Source: UBA1738 sp045577675
GTDB taxonomy: Bacteria > Bacillota > Clostridia > UBA1381
Assembly: GCA_045577675.1 (NCBI GenBank)
Contig: JAZNIV010000086.1
Coordinates: forward strand, 1 to 9,125
Direction: 5' to 3'
Length of the DNA stretch: 9,125 nt
Both the position numbers and the translations under genes were made by a program. Below are positions 1 to 5,897 of the stretch, one piece after another (positions within the stretch are counted from its first letter, which is position 1; every line of letters begins with the position of its first letter). The notes under the pieces were generated by a model. That model searched no databases. It saw only the letters and a program-made list of their open reading frames with translations, and was not told the origin of the DNA.

Positions 1-1
1 C

Positions 2-223
2 GTTGAAGAACAACGTGCATTAGTAGGAAAGCGGCACGGACGGATATACCAAATCGGCGATACCGTTAAAATCGAGGTTGTAGGTGCTGAACTTGTTTCA
101 AGACGTATTGACTTCGTGTTAAAAGGCTCAAAAAGAACTCCTTTAACACCTGCAAATAAGCATCATACAGGTCACAGAAGATATAAAAGAAACAAAAGAG
201 GAAGAAAAAATGGAAAAATTTGA
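2..223 (+). CDS. rnr: Ribonuclease R, C-terminal fragment (S1 domain end and basic tail)
   Basis: This is the last 73 residues of RNase R (VacB/RNB family), the processive 3'-to-5' exoribonuclease that degrades structured RNA and helps in rRNA and mRNA quality control. The start lies outside the window. Frame 2 is open from the first full codon to TGA at 221-223. The residues ALVGKRHGRIYQIGDTVKIE, followed by SRRIDFVL, match the end of the RNase R S1 RNA-binding domain (family pattern: LVGERTG..Y.LGD.V.V.V...D...R.IDF.L). After the S1 domain comes a strongly basic tail (HHTGHRRYKRNKRGRKNGKI), typical of RNase R and thought to help bind structured RNA. The final 14 nt overlap the next gene, whose ribosome binding site lies inside this tail-coding region, so the two are probably translationally coupled. 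Identification rests on the S1 end, the basic tail and the abrupt C-terminus; the catalytic RNB domain is not visible. Confidence 0.87.
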   Translation, partial: VEEQRALVGKRHGRIYQIGDTVKIEVVGAELVSRRIDFVLKGSKRTPLTPANKHHTGHRRYKRNKRGRKNGKI

Positions 224-1346
224 AATAATTATCCCTTGCATATTCGGGCTTGAGGCTATGGTTGCAAGGGAGCTTAAATGGCTGGGCTACGAAACAAGCA
301 GCGTCGAAGACGGAAGAGTTACCTTTATTGGTGATTTAGAGGCTGTTTGCCGTGCAAATCTATGGATTCGTTGCGGCGAACGTGTTCTTATAAAGGTAGG
401 CGAATTTACCGCCCTTTCCTTTGAGGAGCTGTTTGAAAAAACAAAGGCACTCGACTGGTCAAAATGGATTGGTAAAAACGCTGCCTTTCCGGTCAAGGGC
501 TTTTGCCTAAAATCCACTCTTGCAAGTATGCGTGACTGTCAGGCTATCATAAAAAAGGCAGTAGTTTCATCGCTTTCTAAAGCTTACGGCATAGAGTGGT
601 TTGAAGAAAGCGGACCTGTGTATCAGATTCAGTTCTCGGTTATGAAGGATAAGGTTACGCTTATGATTGATACCTCCGGTGACGGACTTCATAAACGCGG
701 TTACCGCCGTATCTCAAATGCCGCACCTCTTAAAGAAACCATTGCGGCTGCCATGATTATGCTAAGCTTTTGGAAATTTGAATATCCGCTTTGTGACCCC
801 TTCTGCGGCAGCGGAACAATTCCGATTGAGGCTGCAATGTTTAAGCGAAATATTGCTCCGGGGCTTACCCGCAACTTCTTGGCAGAAAATTTCGACCAGT
901 TTGACTCCTCTCTTTGGTCACGTATGCGTGAAGAGGCAGAAAGCAAGCAAAGAAATACTGAGCTTATCATTTATGCGTCGGATATTGATGCAAGTACTGT
1001 AGAAATCGCAAAGGAAAATGCACGTATTGCAGGTGTTAGTGATGTAGTTTTGCCTACAGTCTGCGATGCTACAAAAATATCATTCGACACACAGTATGGC
1101 AGCATTATCTGTAACCCTCCGTACGGCGAGCGGCTAAGCGATGCTAAAGAATGTGCCGAGCTTTACAGCAGAATGGGCAAAGCATTTTCAAAGCTTCCCG
1201 ACTGGTCATATTACATTCTTGCATCAGACGAGCAATTCGAACAACACTTTGGAAGAAAGGCAGATAAAAAACGTAAAATTTATAACGGCATGATTAAATG
1301 CAACATTTTTCAATATTACGGAAAACGTCCGCCAAAAATCAACTGA
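210..1346 (+). CDS. THUMP-domain class I SAM-dependent RNA methyltransferase (YpsC/RlmL N-half-like, 23S rRNA m2G)
   Basis: A 378-residue cytoplasmic methyltransferase predicted to transfer a methyl group from S-adenosylmethionine to the N2 of a guanine in 23S rRNA, by analogy with the RlmL half of E. coli RlmKL (G2445). The N-terminal ~60 residues are ferredoxin-like (IIIPCIFGLEAMVARELK) and residues ~60-155 form the THUMP RNA-binding domain. LHKRGYRR at 160-167 is the linker motif typical of the family. The Rossmann methyltransferase domain follows, with SAM-binding DPFCGSGTIPIEAA at 196-209, acidic loop SDID at 257-260 and catalytic motif IV NPPYGERL at 302-309, the signature of N2-guanine methylation. 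The second, RlmK-like half of the proteobacterial fusion is absent, as is usual in Firmicutes (B. subtilis YpsC form). The start at 210 is supported by GAGGAAG at 198-204, 5 nt upstream. It overlaps rnr by 14 nt and is probably in the same transcript. The family is secure; the exact target base is inferred. Confidence 0.93.
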   Translation: MEKFEIIIPCIFGLEAMVARELKWLGYETSSVEDGRVTFIGDLEAVCRANLWIRCGERVLIKVGEFTALSFEELFEKTKALDWSKWIGKNAAFPVKGFCLKSTLASMRDCQAIIKKAVVSSLSKAYGIEWFEESGPVYQIQFSVMKDKVTLMIDTSGDGLHKRGYRRISNAAPLKETIAAAMIMLSFWKFEYPLCDPFCGSGTIPIEAAMFKRNIAPGLTRNFLAENFDQFDSSLWSRMREEAESKQRNTELIIYASDIDASTVEIAKENARIAGVSDVVLPTVCDATKISFDTQYGSIICNPPYGERLSDAKECAELYSRMGKAFSKLPDWSYYILASDEQFEQHFGRKADKKRKIYNGMIKCNIFQYYGKRPPKIN

Positions 1347-1359
1347 TATACAAAAGAAT

Positions 1360-1388
1360 GACCGCTGACTTTTATTTTGTCAGCGGTC
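1360..1388. terminator. Hairpin terminator between convergent operons
   Basis: A perfect 10-bp inverted repeat (GACCGCTGAC at 1360-1369, GTCAGCGGTC at 1379-1388) with a 9-nt T-rich loop lies in the 69-bp gap between two convergent genes, 13 nt after the methyltransferase stop and 27 nt after the peptidase stop on the other strand. It is GC-rich against AT-rich surroundings and symmetric, so it can fold in transcripts from both sides. The following T-tracts are imperfect on both strands (TAAAACTTATTT rightward, ATTCTTTTGT leftward), so it is a plausible bidirectional intrinsic terminator rather than a textbook strong one in either direction. Confidence 0.75.
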
Positions 1389-1415
1389 TAAAACTTATTT
1401 ACGTCTGATTTTTAT

Positions 1416-2384
1416 TTAAATATTCTCTGCAAAAAGCTTTAAAAGCTTGGCAGCGGAATTTAAGTCATCTTTTGAAATCATTTCGGACGGAGAATGGATA
1501 TAACGTGTCGGAATGGAAATTCCTCCGGTTTTAACACCACCCCTTGTAAAGTGTATTACTCCGGCATCGGTTCCGCCGTCGGTCATTATTTCAAGCTGGT
1601 ATGCTACACCATTATCCTTTGCAAGCTCAATCAGCTTTTCCCGAACCTCACGGCTTGTTATTACTGAATAGTCCATAACCTTTATAGCCGCTCCCTCACC
1701 CATTTTAACAGCCATTTCAGGGCATTTAGGTGTGTCGCCGGTGTCGGTAATATCAACAGACAGTGCATACTCAGGATTTATTTGGTATGCGGCTGTTCTT
1801 GCACCGCGAAGTCCTACCTCCTCCTGAACGGTGAATACAAAATACAGGTCATTATCTGATTTGACTTTTTTTAGTGCATCAATAAGCACCCAGCAGCCGG
1901 CACGGTTATCAAGTGCCTTTGATATAATCATTTCACCCTGCTGGTAAAAATCGCCTACAAAAGCCGCCACATCTCCAACAGATACCATTTTTTCCGCCGC
2001 TTCACGGCTTTTTGCACCGATGTCTATATACATTTTTGACATTGCCCTTTTTTCGTTTTCTTTCTCTGTTCCAATTATACCAATTATTCCGTTTTCAAAA
2101 CGAACCTTCCGATTCACAAGATTGCGAAGGTAAAGTCCACCAACATCAGAAAACCTTAAAAAGCCCTTTTCATCTATAAAGGTTACAACAATACCTATTT
2201 CATCACAGTGCGCGGCAAACATCAGCCTTTTACCACTGCCTTTTTTCCGCACAATCAGGTTTCCAAGTACATCGGTATACACTTCATCTGCATAGGCACT
2301 TACTTCTTGTTTGATAAGCTCAGTAATGCCTTTTTCACAGCCTGACGGTGCATCGCATAAAGTCAGTTTTTTAAGTAATTCCAT
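1416..2384 (-). CDS. M42 family metallo-aminopeptidase, paralogue 1 (last gene of the murD operon)
   Basis: A 322-residue cytosolic dinuclear-metal aminopeptidase of MEROPS family M42 (TET/PepA/glutamyl aminopeptidase/FrvX group), which trims N-terminal residues from short peptides. All expected active-site residues are visible: H59 and D61 in AAHCDEIG, bridging D159 in ALDNRAG, catalytic-base/ligand pair E188-E189 in VQEEVGLRGAR, D211 in VDITDTGD and H297 in RYIHSPSEM. GGTDAG at 270-275 is the usual loop before the last ligand. The lid domain (about residues 65-155) is shorter than in the upstream paralogues, consistent with the modest length (family usually 330-365). Its ATG directly abuts the TAA of the preceding gene, and its GAGGTG ribosome binding site lies in that gene's last codons, so coupling is likely. 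There is no signal peptide. Family M42 homologues typically form dodecameric tetrahedral shells. Substrate preference cannot be read from sequence, and labels such as 'endoglucanase' on homologues are misannotation. Confidence 0.93.
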   Translation of the reverse strand: MELLKKLTLCDAPSGCEKGITELIKQEVSAYADEVYTDVLGNLIVRKKGSGKRLMFAAHCDEIGIVVTFIDEKGFLRFSDVGGLYLRNLVNRKVRFENGIIGIIGTEKENEKRAMSKMYIDIGAKSREAAEKMVSVGDVAAFVGDFYQQGEMIISKALDNRAGCWVLIDALKKVKSDNDLYFVFTVQEEVGLRGARTAAYQINPEYALSVDITDTGDTPKCPEMAVKMGEGAAIKVMDYSVITSREVREKLIELAKDNGVAYQLEIMTDGGTDAGVIHFTRGGVKTGGISIPTRYIHSPSEMISKDDLNSAAKLLKLFAENI

Positions 2385-3398
2385 TTATATCACCTCGTCA
2401 ATTCTATCCAAAAACAGCTCTGCCAGATTTTTAACAGCCTGTATATCCTTCATTGATGCAATGCCGCACGGAGAGTGGATATATCTGCACGGAACCGAAA
2501 CTGATGCGGTTTTTACTCCGCCTGCCGTCAAATGAATCCTTCCTGCATCATTTCCTCCTGTTGCAGCACACTTATACTGTACTTTAATTCCCTCAGCTTC
2601 TGCACTCTCATAAAGCCATTTTCTGAAATCCTTATCCACTATTGTAGTGCGGTCCATAAAGCTTACAACCGCACCTTCACCCATTTTTGTAACGTACTCA
2701 TGCTCCTCCTGACCAAAAACATCACTTGCCGTTGTCGATTCTATCACAAGTGCAATATCAGGCTTAATTCTGTGTGCAGCCACTCTTGCACCCCGAAGTC
2801 CTACCTCTTCTTGCGTTGTAAAACAAAAATATGTGTCATATTTTACAGGATTTTTAATAAGCTCAATTAAAACTACACAGCCGGCACGATCATCAATTGC
2901 CTTTGCCTTAATTGAATCCTTTCCAAGCATTTCAAACTGAGTATCAAAAGCAATATAGTCACCCAGGCTTACCTTTTCCTCAGCCATTTTTTTATCTTTA
3001 GCACCAATATCAATAAAAATGTTTTTTACCTCTGGCACTGTATCACGCTCAGAACGTTTCTGAAGATGAATTGCTTTCATTCCTATAATGCCTTTAATTT
3101 TGTTTTTACCGATAACAACCTTTTTTGAAATAATAACACGTGTATCAATTCCGCCGACGGGCCTGAACTCAATAAACCCCTTGTCATTTATTCCGCTGAC
3201 AATAAAGCCAACCTCGTCCATATGGGCAGCGAGCATTACCTTTTTACTGCTGTCACCTTTTTTTAGTGCGATAAGGTTACCAATAGTATCAACTGTAATC
3301 TCATCGGCATACCTTATAATCTGGTCCTTTATAAAGGCTCTGACCTGACCCTCATCACCGCTTACGCCGTTTAAATTTGTTAATTCCTCTATAAGCAT
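2385..3398 (-). CDS. M42 family metallo-aminopeptidase, paralogue 2
   Basis: A 337-residue M42 peptidase, clearly homologous to both flanking genes but from a different subgroup. Metal and catalytic residues: H59 and D61 in AAHMDEVG, D169 in KAIDDRAG, E197-E198 in TQEEVGLRGAR, and H308 in RYIHSPCG. At the position where paralogues 1 and 3 carry the metal-binding Asp (VDI or IDV), this protein has E220 in VIESTTASD. As I recall, Glu occurs there in a recognised M42 subgroup, so this is probably a conservative ligand change rather than a lesion. GGNDAG replaces GGTDAG, and the lid contains GIIGMKAIHLQ, more like paralogue 3's GVVGAKPPHLQ than paralogue 1. The start is supported by GGAGGA 6 nt upstream, inside the preceding gene, which it overlaps by 10 nt. 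It is predicted to be cytosolic and may form TET-like dodecamers, alone or with its neighbours. Substrate specificity is unknown. Confidence 0.93.
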   Translation of the reverse strand: MLIEELTNLNGVSGDEGQVRAFIKDQIIRYADEITVDTIGNLIALKKGDSSKKVMLAAHMDEVGFIVSGINDKGFIEFRPVGGIDTRVIISKKVVIGKNKIKGIIGMKAIHLQKRSERDTVPEVKNIFIDIGAKDKKMAEEKVSLGDYIAFDTQFEMLGKDSIKAKAIDDRAGCVVLIELIKNPVKYDTYFCFTTQEEVGLRGARVAAHRIKPDIALVIESTTASDVFGQEEHEYVTKMGEGAVVSFMDRTTIVDKDFRKWLYESAEAEGIKVQYKCAATGGNDAGRIHLTAGGVKTASVSVPCRYIHSPCGIASMKDIQAVKNLAELFLDRIDEVI

Positions 3399-4429
3399 AG
3401 CCAGTCCTCCATATCGTCATCAAGATTTTGTATAAAGAAGGTTAAAAGGTCGGAAACTGCCTTTGCATCGGAAATTGATATTGTTTCTACCGATGTGTGC
3501 ATATATTTCAGTGGCAGCGACAATAACCCTGTTGGTATTCCGTTTCGTACAACCTGCATCGCCCACGCATCTGTTCCGGTATTTCCTGCTTCAACCTCAA
3601 TTTCAGTCTTTATGTTATACTCTTTTGCAGTATCCATCAGGCGATTAAATATCTTCGGATGAATGTTCGGACCGCATGTAACAACCACTCCGTTTCCGAC
3701 TTCAAATGCATCATCAGAGTTATCCGGTGTGATGCCATGGCAAACATCAATAGCAACAGCAATATCCGGGTTTATATCATAGGTTGCCGTCATTGCTCCA
3801 AAGCCGCCAACCTCTTCCTTAGTAGCTATAACAGCATAAACATCTACATCAAGCTTTACTTTTTCAAGATTTTCAAGCACGGTTATTACCGCAGCAATGC
3901 TCGCACGGTCATCTAAAGACTTCCCGGAAAACTGTCCCGACATAAGCTCGCCTGTTGACTGCGAAAAGGTTATGCTGTCGCCAATCGAAACAATTTCCTT
4001 GACCTCGTCAAAGGAAAGCCCTGTATCAACCGCCATATCGGTAAGCTTTGAGCTTTTCTTTTCCTCTCCGCTTGCCTGAAGATGTGGCGGTTTTGCTCCT
4101 ACCACACCCTTTATATCACTTTTCCCGTGAACAATAACCTCACTTGACGGAAGTATTCTCGGGTCAACGCCGCCAACATTTACAACAGTTAAAAAGCCGT
4201 TTTCATCAATATCCTTTACCATAAGTCCGATTTCGTCACAATGTGCTTCAATCATAACCTTTTTAGCTTCGAGCTTTCCGCATTTTTTTATCGCAATAAC
4301 ATTACCTAAAGCATCTGTATATACCTCATCACAAACAGGTTTAAACATTTCTATAATTTCGTCGGTAATGCGGTATTCAAATCCCGAAATACCACGCATA
4401 TCACTAAGTTTTTTTATAAGCTCCTTCAA
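3389..4429 (-). CDS. M42 family metallo-aminopeptidase, paralogue 3 (first peptidase after murD; TTG start)
   Basis: A 346-residue M42 peptidase. With a TTG start at 4429, the N-terminus (M)KELIKKLSDMRGISG aligns with the standard family opening, and an AAAGGGAG ribosome binding site lies 7 nt upstream. An in-frame ATG at 4453 would add eight residues and overlap murD by 11 nt, but it has no ribosome binding site. Numbered from TTG, the active-site residues are H63 and D65 (EAHCDEIG), D173 (SLDDRAS), E205-E206 (TKEEVGGFGA), D228 (AIDVCHG) and H311 (KYMHTSVE). The loop before the last His reads NTGTDAWAM, unlike GGTDAG and GGNDAG in the other two paralogues, and VGAKPPHLQ (about residues 110-118) marks the lid region. 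These differences make it the most divergent of the three. The acidic C-terminal tail LDDDMEDWLCL also carries the next gene's ribosome binding site. It is probably a cytosolic, dodecamer-forming aminopeptidase of unknown preference. Confidence 0.92.
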   Translation of the reverse strand: MKELIKKLSDMRGISGFEYRITDEIIEMFKPVCDEVYTDALGNVIAIKKCGKLEAKKVMIEAHCDEIGLMVKDIDENGFLTVVNVGGVDPRILPSSEVIVHGKSDIKGVVGAKPPHLQASGEEKKSSKLTDMAVDTGLSFDEVKEIVSIGDSITFSQSTGELMSGQFSGKSLDDRASIAAVITVLENLEKVKLDVDVYAVIATKEEVGGFGAMTATYDINPDIAVAIDVCHGITPDNSDDAFEVGNGVVVTCGPNIHPKIFNRLMDTAKEYNIKTEIEVEAGNTGTDAWAMQVVRNGIPTGLLSLPLKYMHTSVETISISDAKAVSDLLTFFIQNLDDDMEDWLCL

Positions 4430-4436
4430 TTTTACA

Positions 4437-4444
4437 CTCCCTTT
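4437..4444 (-). promoter_or_regulatory. Shine-Dalgarno site that selects the TTG start of M42 paralogue 3
   Basis: AAAGGGAG on the minus strand overlaps the murD stop codon (TAA, 4443-4445) and sits 7 nt before the TTG at 4429-4427. No purine-rich motif precedes the alternative ATG at 4453-4451, which also falls in the loop of a short AAAGCT/AGCTTT inverted repeat (4445-4464). Both facts favour the TTG. Confidence 0.7.
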
Positions 4445-5795
4445 AAAGCTCATTTACAAGCTTTTTAAACAGATTTCCTCTTTCTTCAAAGTTTGAGAAC
4501 ATATCAAAGCTTGTGGACGCAGGCGACAAGAGCACCACATCACCGCTTTCTGCCTTTTCATACGCTGTTTTTACAACCTGCTCATACGTTTCGCAGCGAA
4601 TGACACAAACCTCGTCTCCGCCGGCTTTTTTTAACGCCGCTTCTATTTTATCTGCAGTTTTGCCAATAAGAATAAGAATTTTTACCTTTTCACACAGGTG
4701 CGGACCAAGCTCGTCATAAGGGATTCCCTTGTCTTTACCTCCTGCAATCATTATAACCTTCCTATCAAACACTTTTAGTGTGTTTATACTCCTGTTAGGG
4801 CTTGAATCTATAGAACTGTTATAATAACGTACACCATCTAAGGTTCGAACAAGCTCAATTCTATGCTCAACACCGCCAAAGTTTTTCGCAACCTCTAAAA
4901 TTACGCTGTCGTCCACCAAACCTTCTACAGCAGCAATAGCCGCCATATAGTTTTCAACATTATGCATACCCGGTATTTTTATGTCAGATATATCAAGAAC
5001 AGCACTTGTTCCTCTGTATATCCTGCCGTTTTTTAACTCGACATATGCATTTTCCTTTGATGAAAAATCTACACAAATTCCCTTTGCTTCTTTTCCTATT
5101 TTTGCAGTTTCTTCATTTGACTTATTCACTACAAGACGGCCATTTTCCGTTTGATAAAGCATTATATTTTTCTTTGCGTCAATATACTCCTTATAATCCT
5201 TATGCACGTCAAGGTGATTAGGACTGAGGTTTGTGATAACGGCAATTTTAGGCGATTTTCGCATTGTATGGAGCTGAAAGCTTGAAAGCTCAAGAATTAC
5301 CCAGTCTGTTTCCTTCATATTTTCAGCATCTGTAAGGAGCGGGTTTCCGATATTTCCTCCAAGCCATGTTTTATAACCGCCTAGTGTCATCATTTTGTGA
5401 ATCAGTGTTGTCGTTGTAGTTTTTCCGTCGCTGCCGGTAACTGCAATGATATTCGCAGGACATATGTCAAAAAAGACCTCCATTTCACTTGTTATGATGC
5501 TTCCTTTTTCCTTTGCCGAAATAAGCGCAGGATGGTCAAACCTAAGTCCCGGGGTTTTAAATATAATTTCGCCTGTAAGATTATCAAGATAATTCTCGCC
5601 CAATACAAGCTTTACACCCAGTACCGAAAGCTCTTCATAAATACCACCAAGTTGCTCCTTCGTTCTTTTATCGTATCCGGTCACCTTTGCACCGAGCTTT
5701 ACAAGATATTTTATAAGCGGTCTGTTTGAAATTCCAAGACCTATTACCGATATATCCTTATTATAAACCATAGCTTTAAATTCTTTCAAATTCAT
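4443..5795 (-). CDS. murD: UDP-N-acetylmuramoyl-L-alanine--D-glutamate ligase (MurD)
   Basis: MurD is the cytoplasmic Mur ligase that uses ATP to add D-glutamate to UDP-MurNAc-L-Ala in peptidoglycan precursor synthesis. The 450-residue length is normal. Domain 1 is Rossmann-like and binds the UDP substrate (ISVIGLGISNRPLIKYLV, about 15-32). The central ATPase domain has the P-loop GSDGKTTT at 121-128 (lysine K125), LELSSFQL at 168-175, NLSPNHLDVH at 189-198, and a lysine in YIDAKKNI (about K208) equivalent to the carbamylated one of E. coli MurD. HRIE at 311-314 leads into the C-terminal substrate domain, with NSSIDSSPNRS at 326-336, AGGKDKG at 351-357 and LLSPASTSFDMFSNFEERG at 422-440. The start at 5795 has GGAGGG 6 nt upstream; an in-frame ATG at 5846 lies upstream of the -35 box and cannot be in the transcript. 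It is the first gene of an operon with three M42 peptidases. SDG instead of TNG in the P-loop, and NSS instead of NDS, look like lineage variants. Confidence 0.97.
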   Translation of the reverse strand: MNLKEFKAMVYNKDISVIGLGISNRPLIKYLVKLGAKVTGYDKRTKEQLGGIYEELSVLGVKLVLGENYLDNLTGEIIFKTPGLRFDHPALISAKEKGSIITSEMEVFFDICPANIIAVTGSDGKTTTTTLIHKMMTLGGYKTWLGGNIGNPLLTDAENMKETDWVILELSSFQLHTMRKSPKIAVITNLSPNHLDVHKDYKEYIDAKKNIMLYQTENGRLVVNKSNEETAKIGKEAKGICVDFSSKENAYVELKNGRIYRGTSAVLDISDIKIPGMHNVENYMAAIAAVEGLVDDSVILEVAKNFGGVEHRIELVRTLDGVRYYNSSIDSSPNRSINTLKVFDRKVIMIAGGKDKGIPYDELGPHLCEKVKILILIGKTADKIEAALKKAGGDEVCVIRCETYEQVVKTAYEKAESGDVVLLSPASTSFDMFSNFEERGNLFKKLVNEL

Positions 5796-5801
5796 ACATA
5801 T

Positions 5802-5807
5802 CCCTCC
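5802..5807 (-). promoter_or_regulatory. Shine-Dalgarno site of murD
   Basis: GGAGGG on the minus strand, 6 nt before the ATG at 5795-5793. It fixes the murD start and rules out the 17-residue upstream extension. With the predicted transcription start near 5808, the mRNA leader is only about a dozen nucleotides and begins almost at this site, leaving no room for a riboswitch or attenuator. Confidence 0.85.
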
Positions 5808-5814
5808 ATTATTT

Positions 5815-5843
5815 AGTATACCATATTTTTCCGAAAATAACAA
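5815..5843 (-). promoter_or_regulatory. Sigma-A-type promoter of the murD-M42 operon
   Basis: On the minus strand, TTGTTA (-35, at 5843-5838) and TATACT (-10, at 5820-5815) are separated by exactly 17 bp. The -10 is extended (TGG directly before TATACT). The hexamers match the consensus at 4/6 and 5/6. The site lies between the upstream unit's terminator and murD, as required if the four-gene operon is independently transcribed. Transcription is expected to start near 5808. Confidence 0.8.
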
Positions 5844-5848
5844 CACTA

Positions 5849-5878
5849 AAAAAAGATGTTTCGGAAAACATCTTTTTT
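5849..5878 (-). terminator. Intrinsic terminator of the proS-dehydratase unit
   Basis: In minus-strand RNA, GATGTTT, a 4-nt loop TCCG and AAACATC form a 7-bp core, extended by A/U pairs to 13 bp and followed by a run of seven U (5854-5848). It starts 19 nt after the dehydratase stop codon. This is a canonical stem-loop plus T-run. The A-run on the other arm could give weak activity on the plus strand too, but no gene reads into it from that side. Confidence 0.9.
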
Positions 5879-5897
5879 AAAGCTTTTGCTGAGCTTG

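Noticed and set aside
1434..1449. AAGCTT direct/inverted repeat in the last codons of M42 paralogue 1
   Set aside because: It is simply two AAGCTT palindromes from Lys-Leu/Leu-Lys codons inside the C-terminal helix; no sign of a regulatory hairpin or an attachment site.
2532..2870. 112-codon plus-strand frame antisense to M42 paralogue 2
   Set aside because: The Cys- and Ser-rich translation is low-complexity-like and resembles no family, and it covers conserved catalytic codons of the real gene.
1416..4429. Endoglucanase/cellulase annotation for the M42 genes
   Set aside because: M42 proteins are often mislabelled this way from early Clostridium annotations. The visible residues are those of a dinuclear metallopeptidase, and no glycosidase motif is present.
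5796..5846. 17-residue N-terminal extension of MurD from an ATG at 5846
   Set aside because: The ATG lies upstream of the -35 box and next to the terminator T-run, so it would not be transcribed from the identified promoter. GGAGGG directly precedes the internal ATG at 5795, which gives the normal MurD length.
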